Assembly (NCBI GenBank): GCA_019459525.1
Contig: JAIBEY010000022.1
Location: forward strand, 1 to 64,000
Length of the DNA stretch: 64,000 nucleotides
Origin: Prolixibacteraceae bacterium
GTDB taxonomy: Bacteria > Bacteroidota > Bacteroidia > Bacteroidales > Prolixibacteraceae
Reading direction: 5' to 3'
Below the pieces are notes generated by a model. The model saw nothing but the letters and a program-made list of their open reading frames with translations, ran no database searches and was not told the origin of the DNA. The position numbers and the translations under genes are program-made. Below, piece after piece: positions 16,092-25,515 of this stretch (the stretch's first letter is position 1; each line of letters begins with the position of its first letter).

Positions 16092-17135
16092 TTAGCCGAG
16101 CGGGTAATCCAGCTGCTGATGATTAATCTTTCGTTTATCCTTTCGTTGCAATACATTCAGGTATTCGCCAACTCCCCTTGCAACGCAGGTAGCAGGGTCC
16201 TCGGCATAAAAAACCGGCAAATCAATTTTCTCCGAAATAAACTGATCGAACCCCCGCACCAGCGACCCCCCACCCGCCAGAAACACTCCTTTGCTGATTA
16301 AATCGGCACACAATTCGGGCGGCGTTTCATTCAGTATTTTCCTGATCACATCAACAATAGACATCGCCGGGGCCATCAAAACAGTCCTGATTTCTTCCGA
16401 ACTAACCGACACTGTTTTAGGCAAACCCGTATAACTGTCGCGTCCCCTCACCTCCATCGAAAGTTCTTCAATCAATGGCGATACCGAACCGATAGTCAGT
16501 TTGATTATTTCGGCCATATTGTCGCCAATCACCAGGTTGTAACCGACCTTTAAGAGCCGCATAACGGCCTCATCCATAACATCACCCGCAATGGGAACCG
16601 ATTTCCCGACAACAACACCACCTGCCGACATTACGGCAATCTCGGTGGTGCCCCCTCCAATATCCACGATAAAGCTGGCCGTCGATTCCAAAATGGGCAA
16701 GCCTGCCCCAATGGCCGCGGCTACCGGCTCATCCAACAGGTAAACTTCGCTTGCACCTGCCATTTTACAGGTTTCCTTTACCGCGTTCCGTTCAACCTCG
16801 GTGCAATTGAAAGGGATGCCCACCACCAGTGTTAACCCTTTAATCTTTGGCCGGCGGGTGACTTGCCGTATCAGGTAACTTATCATCATCAGGGTAGCCT
16901 CCATGTCAATAATTACACCTTTGCGGATGGGCCGCAGTGCCATCAGGCGGTCGGGTGTTTTACCGACCATCGCTTTCGCTTGCGCCCCGATAAAACACAT
17001 CGTGTTGTTTTTGCCTTTCGACTCGCACACCACAATCACCGATGGTTCCTGAACCTGAATCCCCTTTTTGTGCACAAAAACAATCACCGAGGAGGTTCCC
17101 AGATCAATTCCTATTTTTGACGCTATCCTGAACAT
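16092..17135 (-). CDS. mreB: MreB-like actin homologue
   Basis: The protein has all the actin-fold ATPase signatures of MreB: phosphate 1 IGIDLGTSSVIVFV, connect 1 DEPVAAAIGAGLPI, phosphate 2 FIVDIGGGTTEIAVMS, adenosine motif VFLAGGGSLVRGFDQFI and connect 2 DPATCVARGVGEYL. At 347 aa it has normal length. MreB filaments guide cell-wall elongation at the inner face of the membrane. No mreC, mreD, pbp2 or rodA gene is next to it, so this may be an extra paralogue rather than the morphogenesis copy. Neighbours on both sides are secreted proteins separated by repeat-rich gaps. Confidence 0.92.
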   Translation of the reverse strand: MFRIASKIGIDLGTSSVIVFVHKKGIQVQEPSVIVVCESKGKNNTMCFIGAQAKAMVGKTPDRLMALRPIRKGVIIDMEATLMMISYLIRQVTRRPKIKGLTLVVGIPFNCTEVERNAVKETCKMAGASEVYLLDEPVAAAIGAGLPILESTASFIVDIGGGTTEIAVMSAGGVVVGKSVPIAGDVMDEAVMRLLKVGYNLVIGDNMAEIIKLTIGSVSPLIEELSMEVRGRDSYTGLPKTVSVSSEEIRTVLMAPAMSIVDVIRKILNETPPELCADLISKGVFLAGGGSLVRGFDQFISEKIDLPVFYAEDPATCVARGVGEYLNVLQRKDKRKINHQQLDYPLG

Positions 17136-17313
17136 ACTTTTTTTATTAAACTTCCGTTTTTAGCCCCGACAGGATTTTGAAACCCTCCCAGGGCTATCTA
17201 TCTACTTCATCATCAATTCATTTTAAAATCCACCTATCCTCATTTTCACATTCTCACATCTTCGAATTATTGAATTCTTTAATTCCTGAGTTTACTCTGA
17301 GAAGCAAATTTTC

Positions 17314-17407
17314 AACACAAAGCCACAAAGTCACGAAGATTTAAAATTTATAATTACCTATTATTCTGTATATTATATTTCATTGTGTCTTCGTGTCTTT
17401 GTGTTTA
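17314..17407. repeat. Inverted repeat (ACACAAAG...CTTTGTGT type)
   Basis: AACACAAAGCCACAAAGTCA (17314) is mirrored by TCTTCGTGTCTTTGTGTTT (to 17407) with an AT-rich loop of about 45 nt. It is a dispersed Bacteroidota-type hairpin and fills part of the 17136-17444 gap, where I see no gene. Confidence 0.65.
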
Positions 17408-17444
17408 TTACTAATTTTAATGTTTTCGGAGCGAACTCAATCCT

Positions 17445-20400
17445 TTAATTCTTCACGCAACGCACGCTATAGCCGTATGCCCGGACGTTGAGGGTTACGG
17501 TGACAAAGCCACTGTCGAAGGTCAGGTACGATACGCGCGTACCATTAACCGAGCTACTCCAATAGTTGCCGTAGCTACCGGTAGAGGCGAGCGAGCCATT
17601 ACTGTTGTCGCGATAGCCAGCCACAGTCAACTTCAGCTTGCTGTAGGCAGTGGATGCGTTGGTTATTCCGGCAGAAACTTCCGCATCCCACTCCGCTTTG
17701 GTAGGCACATGGTAACCCGTTGGGCAGGGGCTGTTAGCCCCGGCGGCTGTACCGCTCCACCACAGGCTGCCATCACTTTGCTGGGTACTCAGCCAGTCGA
17801 CAGGAGCGGTGCTGTTGGTAACAAACAACGAGTTCCCGGGGCTGGTGCTGGCAATAGGCCCGGCAACAGTACCACTTACCGGAGTACCGGTACTAATGCC
17901 GGTCCAGTTAATTTTTTCGTGCCCGTCGGCTGCCCGCACCCACTGGAAAAGCGAGCCGTAGGCCAAATAATCGGTACTGCCGGTGGCTGCCCGCGCAGCA
18001 CCCAGGTTGCGATCCATCCAAACGCGGCCGCTGGTGCTGGCCAGTTCAACCAATATGGTACCGTCGGCAGTAATAGCAGCAGCATCCTTCACGCAACGAA
18101 CACTCATGCCGTGCGCCCGGTAGCCAGGGCTCATGCTGGCATTACTACTGTATAACTCCAAATAGCTTGGGGACCCAGCATACACAGAACTACTCCAATA
18201 CTGGCCGTAGCTACCGGAAGCACTGACCAAACCACTACTGTTGATGCGGTAGCCTGCACTAGAGAGCTTTAATTTGCTGAAAGCAGTGGCATTGTTGGTA
18301 ATTCCTTGTGCCAACTCAACATCCCACTCGGCCTTGGTAGGTACATGGTAACCTGTTGGGCAGGGACTGTTGGCACCTGCCGCAGTACCACTCCACCACA
18401 AATTACCGTTAGCCTGCTGCGTGCTTAACCAGTCGTTAGGGCTGGTGCTGGTGGTAACAAACAACGAGTTCCCTGGGCTGGTACTGGCTATTGGCCCGGC
18501 AACAGTACCATTTACCGGAGTACCGGCGCTACTGTTGGTCCAGTTTATTTTTTCGTGCCCGTCGGCTGCACGCACCCACTGAAAGAGCGAGCCGTAGGCC
18601 AAATAATCGGTACTGCCGGTGGCTGCCCGTGCAGCACCCAGGTTGCGATCCATCCAAACGCGGCCGCTGGTGCTGGTCAAATTAAGCACCTCCGTAGTAC
18701 CATCAGGTCCAAGAACCGGATCCTTCACGCAACGAACACTCAAGCCGCACGACCGGTATAGGCCTTTCATGATGGCCCCGCTATCTCTTAAGTCCAGGTA
18801 CGATGCGCTTCCTCCATTAACCGAACTACTCCAATAGAGGCCGGCGCTACCAATAGCGCCGAACCCGCCACTACCGCCGTCGCGGAAGCCAGCCATAGTC
18901 AACTTTAATTTGCTGTAAGCATTGGTACTATTTGTTATTCCTTGTGCCAACTCAACATCCCACTCGGCCTTGGTAGGCACATGGTAACCCGTTGGGCATG
19001 GGTTGTTGGCCCCTGCGGCTGTGCCGCTCCACCACAAATTACCGTTAGCCTGCTGCGTGCTTAACCAATCGTATGTACCACTACTGTTAAGAACAAACAA
19101 CGAATGTGCGGGGCTGGTGCTGGCTATTGGCCCGGCAATGGAGCCATTTACCGCAGTACCCGCAGTAACGCCGGTCCAGTTAATTTTTTCGTGCCCATCG
19201 GCCTTGCGCACCCATTGGAAGAGCGAACCGTAGGCCAAATAATCGGTACTGCTGGTGGCAGCCTGCGAGGCTCCTATATTTCGGTCCATCCATACACGGC
19301 CGCTGGTGCTGGCCAGTTCAACCACTGGTGTGCCACTATTTAATACCGGTCCGGAAAAAGTACCGGCTATAACCTGGCTTCCGGTTGTGATACCACTACT
19401 GGCAACCGGGGTTACCGCAAAACCAATGTATTTTCCGGCATCACCACTTGTTAGGGTATAGGTAGTATTGGTAGCCCCGCTAATTTCGGTTGCACCTGCG
19501 CCATTCGAGTTGTCCGACCGGTACCATTTAAATGTAGAAGTCCCCTGCGGATCACTGTCAGCATCGGTATAGGTATAACTACCTGTAAGTACAGCCCCTA
19601 CGTTCAAACTACCGGTTTGTGTTACAACACTGGCTACCGGCGCCAGGTTGGTATTTACCAGTACCCAGCTGCTGAGTACTTCGGTGCCTGATGCGCCACC
19701 CAATGTTTTTGGGGTAATGCCAACTGCAACGAAATTTCCATCGGTGTAGCCATAAAGGGTCTTGTCAACCCCATGGGTGCCGGCCGTTTGCCCGGCAATA
19801 GCCGTTTTGCCTGAGCCGCTGGCATCGGCGCCCCAATACCATTGGTAGGTTGGGGTGCCCTCGCTGGCAGTAATGTTGGTTGGGGTGGTACTGTAAGTAC
19901 CTTTTACGGCTGTTATGGTGGTGCCTGTTTTAGCCTTGCTGTCGGTTAAGCCGCTAAGGGTAGCATTGGCATACACGGGGGTTAATGCCAGTACCTGTTT
20001 CCAGTCGATGCCAGGGGTAACTGCGGCATTACAGGTGGCATCGGGTGTTACCTCCAGGCCAATGTACTGATTTATATCGGTATCGAGCACCGTGTAGCCG
20101 GGCGAGGTGCCCGTACCGGTTGAAATGGTTGTGGCGCCTGTTTTGCTGGCCGAACTGTTCCGGTACCAGGTATAGGTGGCATTGGCCGTTTGATCGCAAG
20201 TGCCCGCAGTGGCAGGGGTAAAGGTGGGTACGGGCGTAAGCTGCTGTCCGGCGTAAAGTCCCGGGTCAGTGGTCAGGCTCAGGCTGGCTGTAACCCCTGT
20301 CGCATATATGTATTGCCATGGGCTGCTGAGTACCTCGGCGCCGGTAGCTGGTATGGTGTTTGCCGGGGTAACCCCAAAAGCCAGGTATTTTCCGGCCAGC

Positions 20401-20867
20401 GAACCAACCAGGTAGCTCGTTGTGGTAGCCCCCGCAAGGACCGATTTTCCTGTTCCTAAAGCATCGTTGGCCTGGTACCACTTAAAGGTTGTTGAGCCTT
20501 CGAGCGCATTGGCCACCTCGTCGGACACAAAGGTATAACTACCGGTAACGGTGTTGCCCACGTACAGGCCTCCGCCAATGGACACGTTACTGGCCGAAGG
20601 TTTCACCGACAGTGTACCCCCGCCCATCTCCTTAAAATAGGGGCTGGCATCGGCCAGGCCTGTTGTTATGGTAACTGCTGAAGGTACGGCACGAAGGGCA
20701 ACATACAATTTCTGGGTTGTCGCATCGAATACCTGCGTGCCAACACTTATATTAACCCCTATGGCAGTAGCGTTGTTGGCAATACGGTAATAGGCAACAG
20801 GTGTAGCCTGCCCAAAGGCAACATGCGCTGCAAATAAAAAAACAAATACCAGTACTACGTTTTTCAT
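17445..20867 (-). CDS. Large secreted protein with three FISUMP domains
   Basis: The start at 20867 (MKNVVLVFVFLFAAHVAFGQ) gives a signal peptide and a 1140-aa product; the longer frame from 20978 is noncoding-like. Residues about 60-510 hold repeated Ig-like units of the type STFKWYRSDN...GKYIGFAVTP. Residues about 514-716, 726-928 and 937-1140 are three FISUMP modules, each opening with SGRVWMDRN, passing through GYHVPTKAEWD and ending SVRCVKD. FISUMP domains are found on secreted and outer-surface lipoproteins, probably as ligand-binding modules. The three modules are nearly identical at DNA level with a spacing of about 635 bp. It is the last gene of the surface cluster. Confidence 0.85.
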   Translation of the reverse strand: MKNVVLVFVFLFAAHVAFGQATPVAYYRIANNATAIGVNISVGTQVFDATTQKLYVALRAVPSAVTITTGLADASPYFKEMGGGTLSVKPSASNVSIGGGLYVGNTVTGSYTFVSDEVANALEGSTTFKWYQANDALGTGKSVLAGATTTSYLVGSLAGKYLAFGVTPANTIPATGAEVLSSPWQYIYATGVTASLSLTTDPGLYAGQQLTPVPTFTPATAGTCDQTANATYTWYRNSSASKTGATTISTGTGTSPGYTVLDTDINQYIGLEVTPDATCNAAVTPGIDWKQVLALTPVYANATLSGLTDSKAKTGTTITAVKGTYSTTPTNITASEGTPTYQWYWGADASGSGKTAIAGQTAGTHGVDKTLYGYTDGNFVAVGITPKTLGGASGTEVLSSWVLVNTNLAPVASVVTQTGSLNVGAVLTGSYTYTDADSDPQGTSTFKWYRSDNSNGAGATEISGATNTTYTLTSGDAGKYIGFAVTPVASSGITTGSQVIAGTFSGPVLNSGTPVVELASTSGRVWMDRNIGASQAATSSTDYLAYGSLFQWVRKADGHEKINWTGVTAGTAVNGSIAGPIASTSPAHSLFVLNSSGTYDWLSTQQANGNLWWSGTAAGANNPCPTGYHVPTKAEWDVELAQGITNSTNAYSKLKLTMAGFRDGGSGGFGAIGSAGLYWSSSVNGGSASYLDLRDSGAIMKGLYRSCGLSVRCVKDPVLGPDGTTEVLNLTSTSGRVWMDRNLGAARAATGSTDYLAYGSLFQWVRAADGHEKINWTNSSAGTPVNGTVAGPIASTSPGNSLFVTTSTSPNDWLSTQQANGNLWWSGTAAGANSPCPTGYHVPTKAEWDVELAQGITNNATAFSKLKLSSAGYRINSSGLVSASGSYGQYWSSSVYAGSPSYLELYSSNASMSPGYRAHGMSVRCVKDAAAITADGTILVELASTSGRVWMDRNLGAARAATGSTDYLAYGSLFQWVRAADGHEKINWTGISTGTPVSGTVAGPIASTSPGNSLFVTNSTAPVDWLSTQQSDGSLWWSGTAAGANSPCPTGYHVPTKAEWDAEVSAGITNASTAYSKLKLTVAGYRDNSNGSLASTGSYGNYWSSSVNGTRVSYLTFDSGFVTVTLNVRAYGYSVRCVKN

Positions 20868-21008
20868 CCGTACCAGATTGTTTTTTAAAGGCTGGCTGCC
20901 TGTCCCGATGTAATCGGGAGAACCCGCATGAAATTGTTCATACGTTTGTGTGTTTGTTGCTAAACATGCTCGTTTCATATCTTGTTATACTTTTTGTTTA
21001 AACCTTTT

Positions 21009-21041
21009 ATCCAGAGCTTCACCCGAGGTTAAACCCTGGAT
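21009..21041. repeat. Dispersed palindrome, copy 3
   Basis: ATCCAGagcTTCACCCGAGGTTAA...CTGGAT is a diverged copy of the TTCACCCGAAGTGAA palindrome. It overlaps the end of the decayed gene copy at 21.0-21.5 kb. Confidence 0.55.
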
Positions 21042-21484
21042 AAACCGCTACCATTTTTAAATTCCCTGACCCGTCAGCATCGTTGGCCTGTAACCACTTA
21101 AAGGTTGTTGAGCCTTCAGGCGTACCGGGCGCCTGGCCGGCCACAACAAGCGTAGCTACCGTTAACGGTGCTGCCTGCGTAAAGGGTACCGCCAATAGAC
21201 ACATTACCGGGCGAAAATTTCATCGACACTATACTCCGTCCCATCTCCTTAAAATAGGGGTTGGCATCGGCCAGGCCCGATGCCAGGGTAACTGTGGAAG
21301 GTACGGCACGTATGGCCACATACAATTTCTGGTTTGCCACATCGAATACCTGCGTGCCAACACTCATATTAACCCCCATTACCGTGGTACTGTTGGCAAT
21401 ACGATATTTCAGACAGGGTGTAGCCTGCCCAAAGGAAACCTGCGCTGCAACTAAAAAAGCAAATACCAGTAATACGTTTTTCAT
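21019..21484 (-). pseudogene. Truncated, frameshifted copy of the FISUMP protein N-terminus
   Basis: From the ATG at 21484 (MKNVLLVFAFLVAAQVSFGQ) the frame closely follows the N-terminus of the 1140-aa FISUMP protein: IANSTTVMGVN versus IANNATAIGVN, then ANPYFKEMG. Near 21165 the reading shifts. Homology continues in another frame with EGSTTFKWLQANDADGSG and then stops at 21019. This is a duplicated 5' part of the neighbouring gene that has lost its C-terminus and its reading frame. A source for gene conversion is one possible residual use (inference). Confidence 0.8.
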
Positions 21485-21517
21485 ATCTTGTACTATTTTT
21501 TTGTTAAAACCTTGTAA

Positions 21518-21548
21518 CCAGGGCTTCACCCGAAGTGAAACATTCAGG
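21518..21548. repeat. Dispersed palindrome, copy 4
   Basis: CAGGGCTTCACCCGAAGTGAA with a diverged right flank; the same element as copy 5, 60 bp away. Confidence 0.7.
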
Positions 21549-21576
21549 AACCGGAAACTTTATTTTGATTCGTTTA

Positions 21577-21607
21577 GTCAGGGCTTCACCCGAAGTGAAA
21601 CCCTGAC
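21577..21607. repeat. Dispersed palindrome, copy 5
   Basis: GTCAGGG...CCCTGAC with the inner TTCAC-CCGAA-GTGAA stem makes a near-perfect 31-bp hairpin. It lies 8 bp after the stop codon of the large gene on the minus strand, so it may work as a terminator. Confidence 0.75.
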
Positions 21608-21614
21608 CCCGCAG

Positions 21615-24600
21615 CTATTTCCAATAAGTATAGGTTACGGATAATTGATCGTACTGAGCCAACACCAGTGAAGCACCAATCACAATTTGTGTTGCCGTTA
21701 CATTGTATTGCCCCTCATTTAATTCCATCCCGTTTAAGGAAACCCGACAGCTAAAATCCGTATCACCTACCAATGCTGTTTTCGTTAATGTGTATGTTGT
21801 TGCCGGTGCGGCAGCAACCTCAAACGATTCGGTATAAGTTGCCAGTTGTTTCCAGGCTAAAGTTCCTGAACCATCTGTTTTTAGGATCTGGTTGGCTGTA
21901 CCATCGGTATTGGGCATGGTATAAGGCCCAATGGTAACGGGGCCATCCACTTCGAGGTTGCCTTCAACGTAGGCATCCTCGGCGCTTGTTGCAATGGCCG
22001 GGGTACCGTTTCCTACCCTCAAGTTATTTTTAACGGTAGTTGTACCTGTTGTGGCCCCAATTGAAACGGCAGTAGAAGCCCCACCAACATTAAGTGTTGT
22101 AACCCCTGTATTAAAAATGTTACCGGTTGCTGCCGAAGAAATGACACTTCCGCCTGTGACGGTTAAATCGCCAGAAAACGAACCGTTTCCTGATGCGGTA
22201 AGGTTACCCGACAAGGTTATATTTCCGGAAGCAGTAAGGTTACCGCCATTATTAATCAAATCGGCTGATTCTTTCCATGTTCCTGAAGCAGTGTCCCAAT
22301 ACAGTGTGCTGTTTGCTGTTGTTCCGTCGGCAACACCACCGTCTTCAGCTGGGATCCATGATGTACCGTTGTATTTCAACACCTCGCCGTTTGCCGGAGC
22401 TGTTGAAAAATCCAAAGGAATGTTTTTAATTTTATTGACGGTTACCGCCCCGGCGTTCGTCATCGTAGCATCGCCACTGACCGAAACTGCTGTGTTTGCA
22501 GTAGTTCCGCCCACCAAAATTTTACCATCGCCCAGGTTCGCCAACTTGGCCGGGGTAATATTTCCATCTTTTACTTTAGCTGTAGTTACCGCATCGGTGG
22601 CAAGCTCCGGTTCGCCAACTACAGCAGCAGCAAGCTGTGGTGAACTGGCATCACCGGTCAAGTCGCCTGCCAGCATCACAATACCTTTAACCGTTCCGCT
22701 TGCATCAGGCGCTCCTGTAACAATGGCATCGTCCACATATTTTTTGGTGGCTGCATCCTGCGCATTGGTTGGGTTTAACACATTGATAAGCTTATAATTG
22801 ATTGTTCCGTTACCCATAGATATGTCGGAAGTGGCAACACCAAATCCGCTCAACGGGATGTTCGTTTTATCCAGATCGGCATTTTTCACCTCCCCATCTT
22901 TAATCATGCCTGTCAATACCTTATTGGCATCAATCGTGGTTGCATTATAAGTTCCCTTCACATCGCCACTAAATGTAGCCGTTGCAGCAAGCTTTTCTGT
23001 GGCAAGTTCGGTAATAGCAGCCTGCACATCGGTAGCGGCAACATCGCCCGAAGCTACGGAGGTAACTTCAGCGGCTGTTTGGTCATCGGTATCAACCAGG
23101 CTTCCCATGCGGGTATCTACATACGCTTTTGTTGCAGCATCCTGCGCATTGGTTGGGGTTGCCAGGCTGGTAATCTTTTTTCCGGCAGCATCGGCTCCCT
23201 GCGATAAAATTGAAGACAAGTCGAGGATAACCGAACCAGTCGATCCATTTACACTGGTTACACCACCGCTTCCGGTCAGTAACTCGGCCCAGTCGCTTAT
23301 CGAGGCATTGTTTCCACTGGTATTGATGTATGTTTTATTTACATCGGTACGGATAACCACATCGCCTTTGCTTACCGGCAAAGCTAACTGGGCTGCTAAG
23401 CCCGAGGCCGTATAGGTGGAGTTTAAAGTAATTCCGGGTAAATATTGCTGATCAATTTTTTTATCAGAACCCAAACCCACGTAACCATCGGCCATATTTT
23501 TATTTGACTGACGTTCACCGCCAACCAACGTTAAATCGACGTATCCCTTTGTGGCAGCATCGCTTACCGCCACAGGAGTACCCAAACCGCTAATCAATAC
23601 TCCCCCGGCATTGTTGCCCTGCCCAAGCACATGACTTAAGGTCTGGGCATCGGTGTTATCATTAAACACACTCAAATCAACGGTATTCCCTCCTTCAATC
23701 GACAAAACAGTTCCGATCAGTGTCATATTCTGATCGTCAGTATCGATTATCGTCCCCACACGCGTATCCACATAGTTTTTGGTTGCCGCATCCTGATCGT
23801 TTACGGGTGTTCCAACACTAGATATTTTTTTCCCGGCAGCATCGGAACCCTGAGATAATATCGATGATAAATCGAGCAATACCGAACCGGTAGAACCATT
23901 TACACTGCTAACCCCGTTCGAAGCGCTGGTCAATTCGGTCCAGTCGCCCATCGAGCTGTTGTTCCCGGTTGTGTTTATATATGTTTTATTTACATCTGTA
24001 CGGATCGCTATGTCTCCTTTATTCACAGATAATCCTAACTGTGCAGCCTGACTGGCTGCGGTATGTGTTGAATTCAAGGTTAATGCCGGAAGGTAAATCT
24101 GGTCGATTTTACCATCCGATCCCAAACCAACATACCCATTAATTGTATTTTTATTTAACTGGCGCTCTACTCCCCCCAGTTCCAAATCAACATATGCTTT
24201 CGTGGCAGCATCGCTGGCTGCTACTGGTGTGCCAAGCCCGGTTATGATCGTGTTGCCTGCACTGTTCCCTTTGCTTAAAACATTGGACAGTGTTTGTTCA
24301 TCGGTATTGTCTTTAAAGGCACTGAGGTCAACGGTATTGCCCCGCTCAATCGATAAATTGTTCCCACTTATGGTAATCTCCTGGTCATCGGTTCCAGTAC
24401 CATCCTGTACCGACGAAAAGTCCTGCCACAAAGCGGCTCCGCCTGCATCGGTAGTAAGTACCTGGTTTGCAGCACCACCGGCCAGTTTACCCGGAGTGAC
24501 TGCGTTATTCTTTATTTTATCGGTAGTTACCGCATCAGTGGCAAGCATACCGGCTAAAACCTTGTTTGCGCCAATGGCTGACACGCCTGTGTTGCTGAGG

Positions 24601-25112
24601 GTTACATCCCCACTTAAATCTACGGCGGTGGCTACGCCTAAATTATTGCCAACAAGTATTTGTCCTGAAGCGAGGGATGAAGCCAATATACTGGCCCAAT
24701 GGGTGGTATCGGTCAACGGGTTGTCGCCCGCAGCAATTGTTCCATTGGCAATGGCAATCACCAAGCTGGCATTGTTGTACAGAAAGATATCACCGGCGAT
24801 AAAGGCAGACCCTTCTTCCCAGTTCCGCACCAATTGAACTTGCCTCCAGGCAAAGCCGTCCCACTGGTAGGTACCGCGGGTATCCTGCTGCCATACCAGC
24901 ATCCCAACCTCTTTCAAGGCAGGAACCAAGGCATTGCGTTCCCCCAGATTGGCTACCTGATGATACCCTCCTTTTACATTGTCCTGGTAAACCACAGGAA
25001 GCACATTCGATAAGGGTAGAATGGGTTTTGATACTTTGGTAACATCTTGTGCTACCACGCCAAAAACCACACCTATATGCAGTAAAATAAATAAAAAGTA
25101 AATCTTCTTCAT
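21615..25112 (-). CDS. Giant secreted protein with tail-fibre-like repeats
   Basis: The 1165-aa product has a signal peptide (MKKIYFLFILLHIGVVFG...). It is built of Gly/Thr/Asp-rich repeats typical of phage tail fibres and trimeric beta-structures: SGDVTLSNTGVSAIGANKV, ITPAKLANLGDGKILVGG, and a ~215-residue unit that occurs twice in tandem. That unit contains SVNGSTGSVLLDLSSILSQG, DAATKNYVDTRVG, NGYVGLGSDGKIDQIYLP and GDIAIRTDVNKTYINT. The C-terminus (SLNGMELNEGQYNVTATQIV) resembles tail-fibre ends. No known T9SS sorting domain is obvious. It probably forms a long extracellular fibre; trimerisation is inferred from the repeat style only. Confidence 0.75.
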   Translation of the reverse strand: MKKIYFLFILLHIGVVFGVVAQDVTKVSKPILPLSNVLPVVYQDNVKGGYHQVANLGERNALVPALKEVGMLVWQQDTRGTYQWDGFAWRQVQLVRNWEEGSAFIAGDIFLYNNASLVIAIANGTIAAGDNPLTDTTHWASILASSLASGQILVGNNLGVATAVDLSGDVTLSNTGVSAIGANKVLAGMLATDAVTTDKIKNNAVTPGKLAGGAANQVLTTDAGGAALWQDFSSVQDGTGTDDQEITISGNNLSIERGNTVDLSAFKDNTDEQTLSNVLSKGNSAGNTIITGLGTPVAASDAATKAYVDLELGGVERQLNKNTINGYVGLGSDGKIDQIYLPALTLNSTHTAASQAAQLGLSVNKGDIAIRTDVNKTYINTTGNNSSMGDWTELTSASNGVSSVNGSTGSVLLDLSSILSQGSDAAGKKISSVGTPVNDQDAATKNYVDTRVGTIIDTDDQNMTLIGTVLSIEGGNTVDLSVFNDNTDAQTLSHVLGQGNNAGGVLISGLGTPVAVSDAATKGYVDLTLVGGERQSNKNMADGYVGLGSDKKIDQQYLPGITLNSTYTASGLAAQLALPVSKGDVVIRTDVNKTYINTSGNNASISDWAELLTGSGGVTSVNGSTGSVILDLSSILSQGADAAGKKITSLATPTNAQDAATKAYVDTRMGSLVDTDDQTAAEVTSVASGDVAATDVQAAITELATEKLAATATFSGDVKGTYNATTIDANKVLTGMIKDGEVKNADLDKTNIPLSGFGVATSDISMGNGTINYKLINVLNPTNAQDAATKKYVDDAIVTGAPDASGTVKGIVMLAGDLTGDASSPQLAAAVVGEPELATDAVTTAKVKDGNITPAKLANLGDGKILVGGTTANTAVSVSGDATMTNAGAVTVNKIKNIPLDFSTAPANGEVLKYNGTSWIPAEDGGVADGTTANSTLYWDTASGTWKESADLINNGGNLTASGNITLSGNLTASGNGSFSGDLTVTGGSVISSAATGNIFNTGVTTLNVGGASTAVSIGATTGTTTVKNNLRVGNGTPAIATSAEDAYVEGNLEVDGPVTIGPYTMPNTDGTANQILKTDGSGTLAWKQLATYTESFEVAAAPATTYTLTKTALVGDTDFSCRVSLNGMELNEGQYNVTATQIVIGASLVLAQYDQLSVTYTYWK

Positions 25113-25426
25113 TATCGCAATTATTTAAGTTTCTTTTCTCCTTACCCAAATGCAACTTCATTTGTAATTCGGAAGTCCGGCAATTCTTTAGCCTAATAGT
25201 ATTTGAAACATATCCGGCAAATGCCTTTTCACCCATTAATTTTTCCGAACGGAACGACAACATCAAGTTGCCAATCATTCACTACTTCCGAACGGACTCT
25301 AAAATTTTAACGACCCTCTTTTTGATTGTTTCATTCAAAAACGCAGTTCCCTTTTCAGAAAATCCAATCCATCAAAGGCAATATTTAATTAAATACACCA
25401 TACCTTTCTCCTGAATAGTTTAAACC
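25113..25426. other. Gap between fibre gene and next secreted gene
   Basis: No gene is supported in this stretch. It is AT-rich and probably holds the promoter of the 1165-aa protein, but I cannot point to a convincing -33/-7 pair. Confidence 0.4.
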
Positions 25427-25476
25427 AGGGTCCCTGCCAAGCAAGCAAACAGGAAAATTTTTAATGCAGAGACCCT
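25427..25476 (-). terminator. Hairpin after the 25.5-26.5 kb gene
   Basis: AGGGTCcCTGC pairs with GCAGaGACCCT around a ~28-nt loop, 39 bp past the stop codon of the secreted-protein gene on the minus strand. No clean T run follows, so the terminator role is tentative. Confidence 0.5.
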
Positions 25477-25515
25477 TTGTTTAAAATATATTCATCTAAA
25501 TAATATTCAGATACC

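Noticed and set aside
17709-19461. Plus-strand frames antisense to the FISUMP repeats
   Set aside because: They recur three times only because the real minus-strand modules are repeated, and they are cysteine/proline-biased shadows.
21994-24837. Long plus-strand frames antisense to the 1165-aa fibre gene (up to 267 codons)
   Set aside because: Ala/Val/Pro-rich mirror frames of a Gly/Thr/Asp-rich repeat gene; the minus-strand product has a signal peptide and recognisable repeats.
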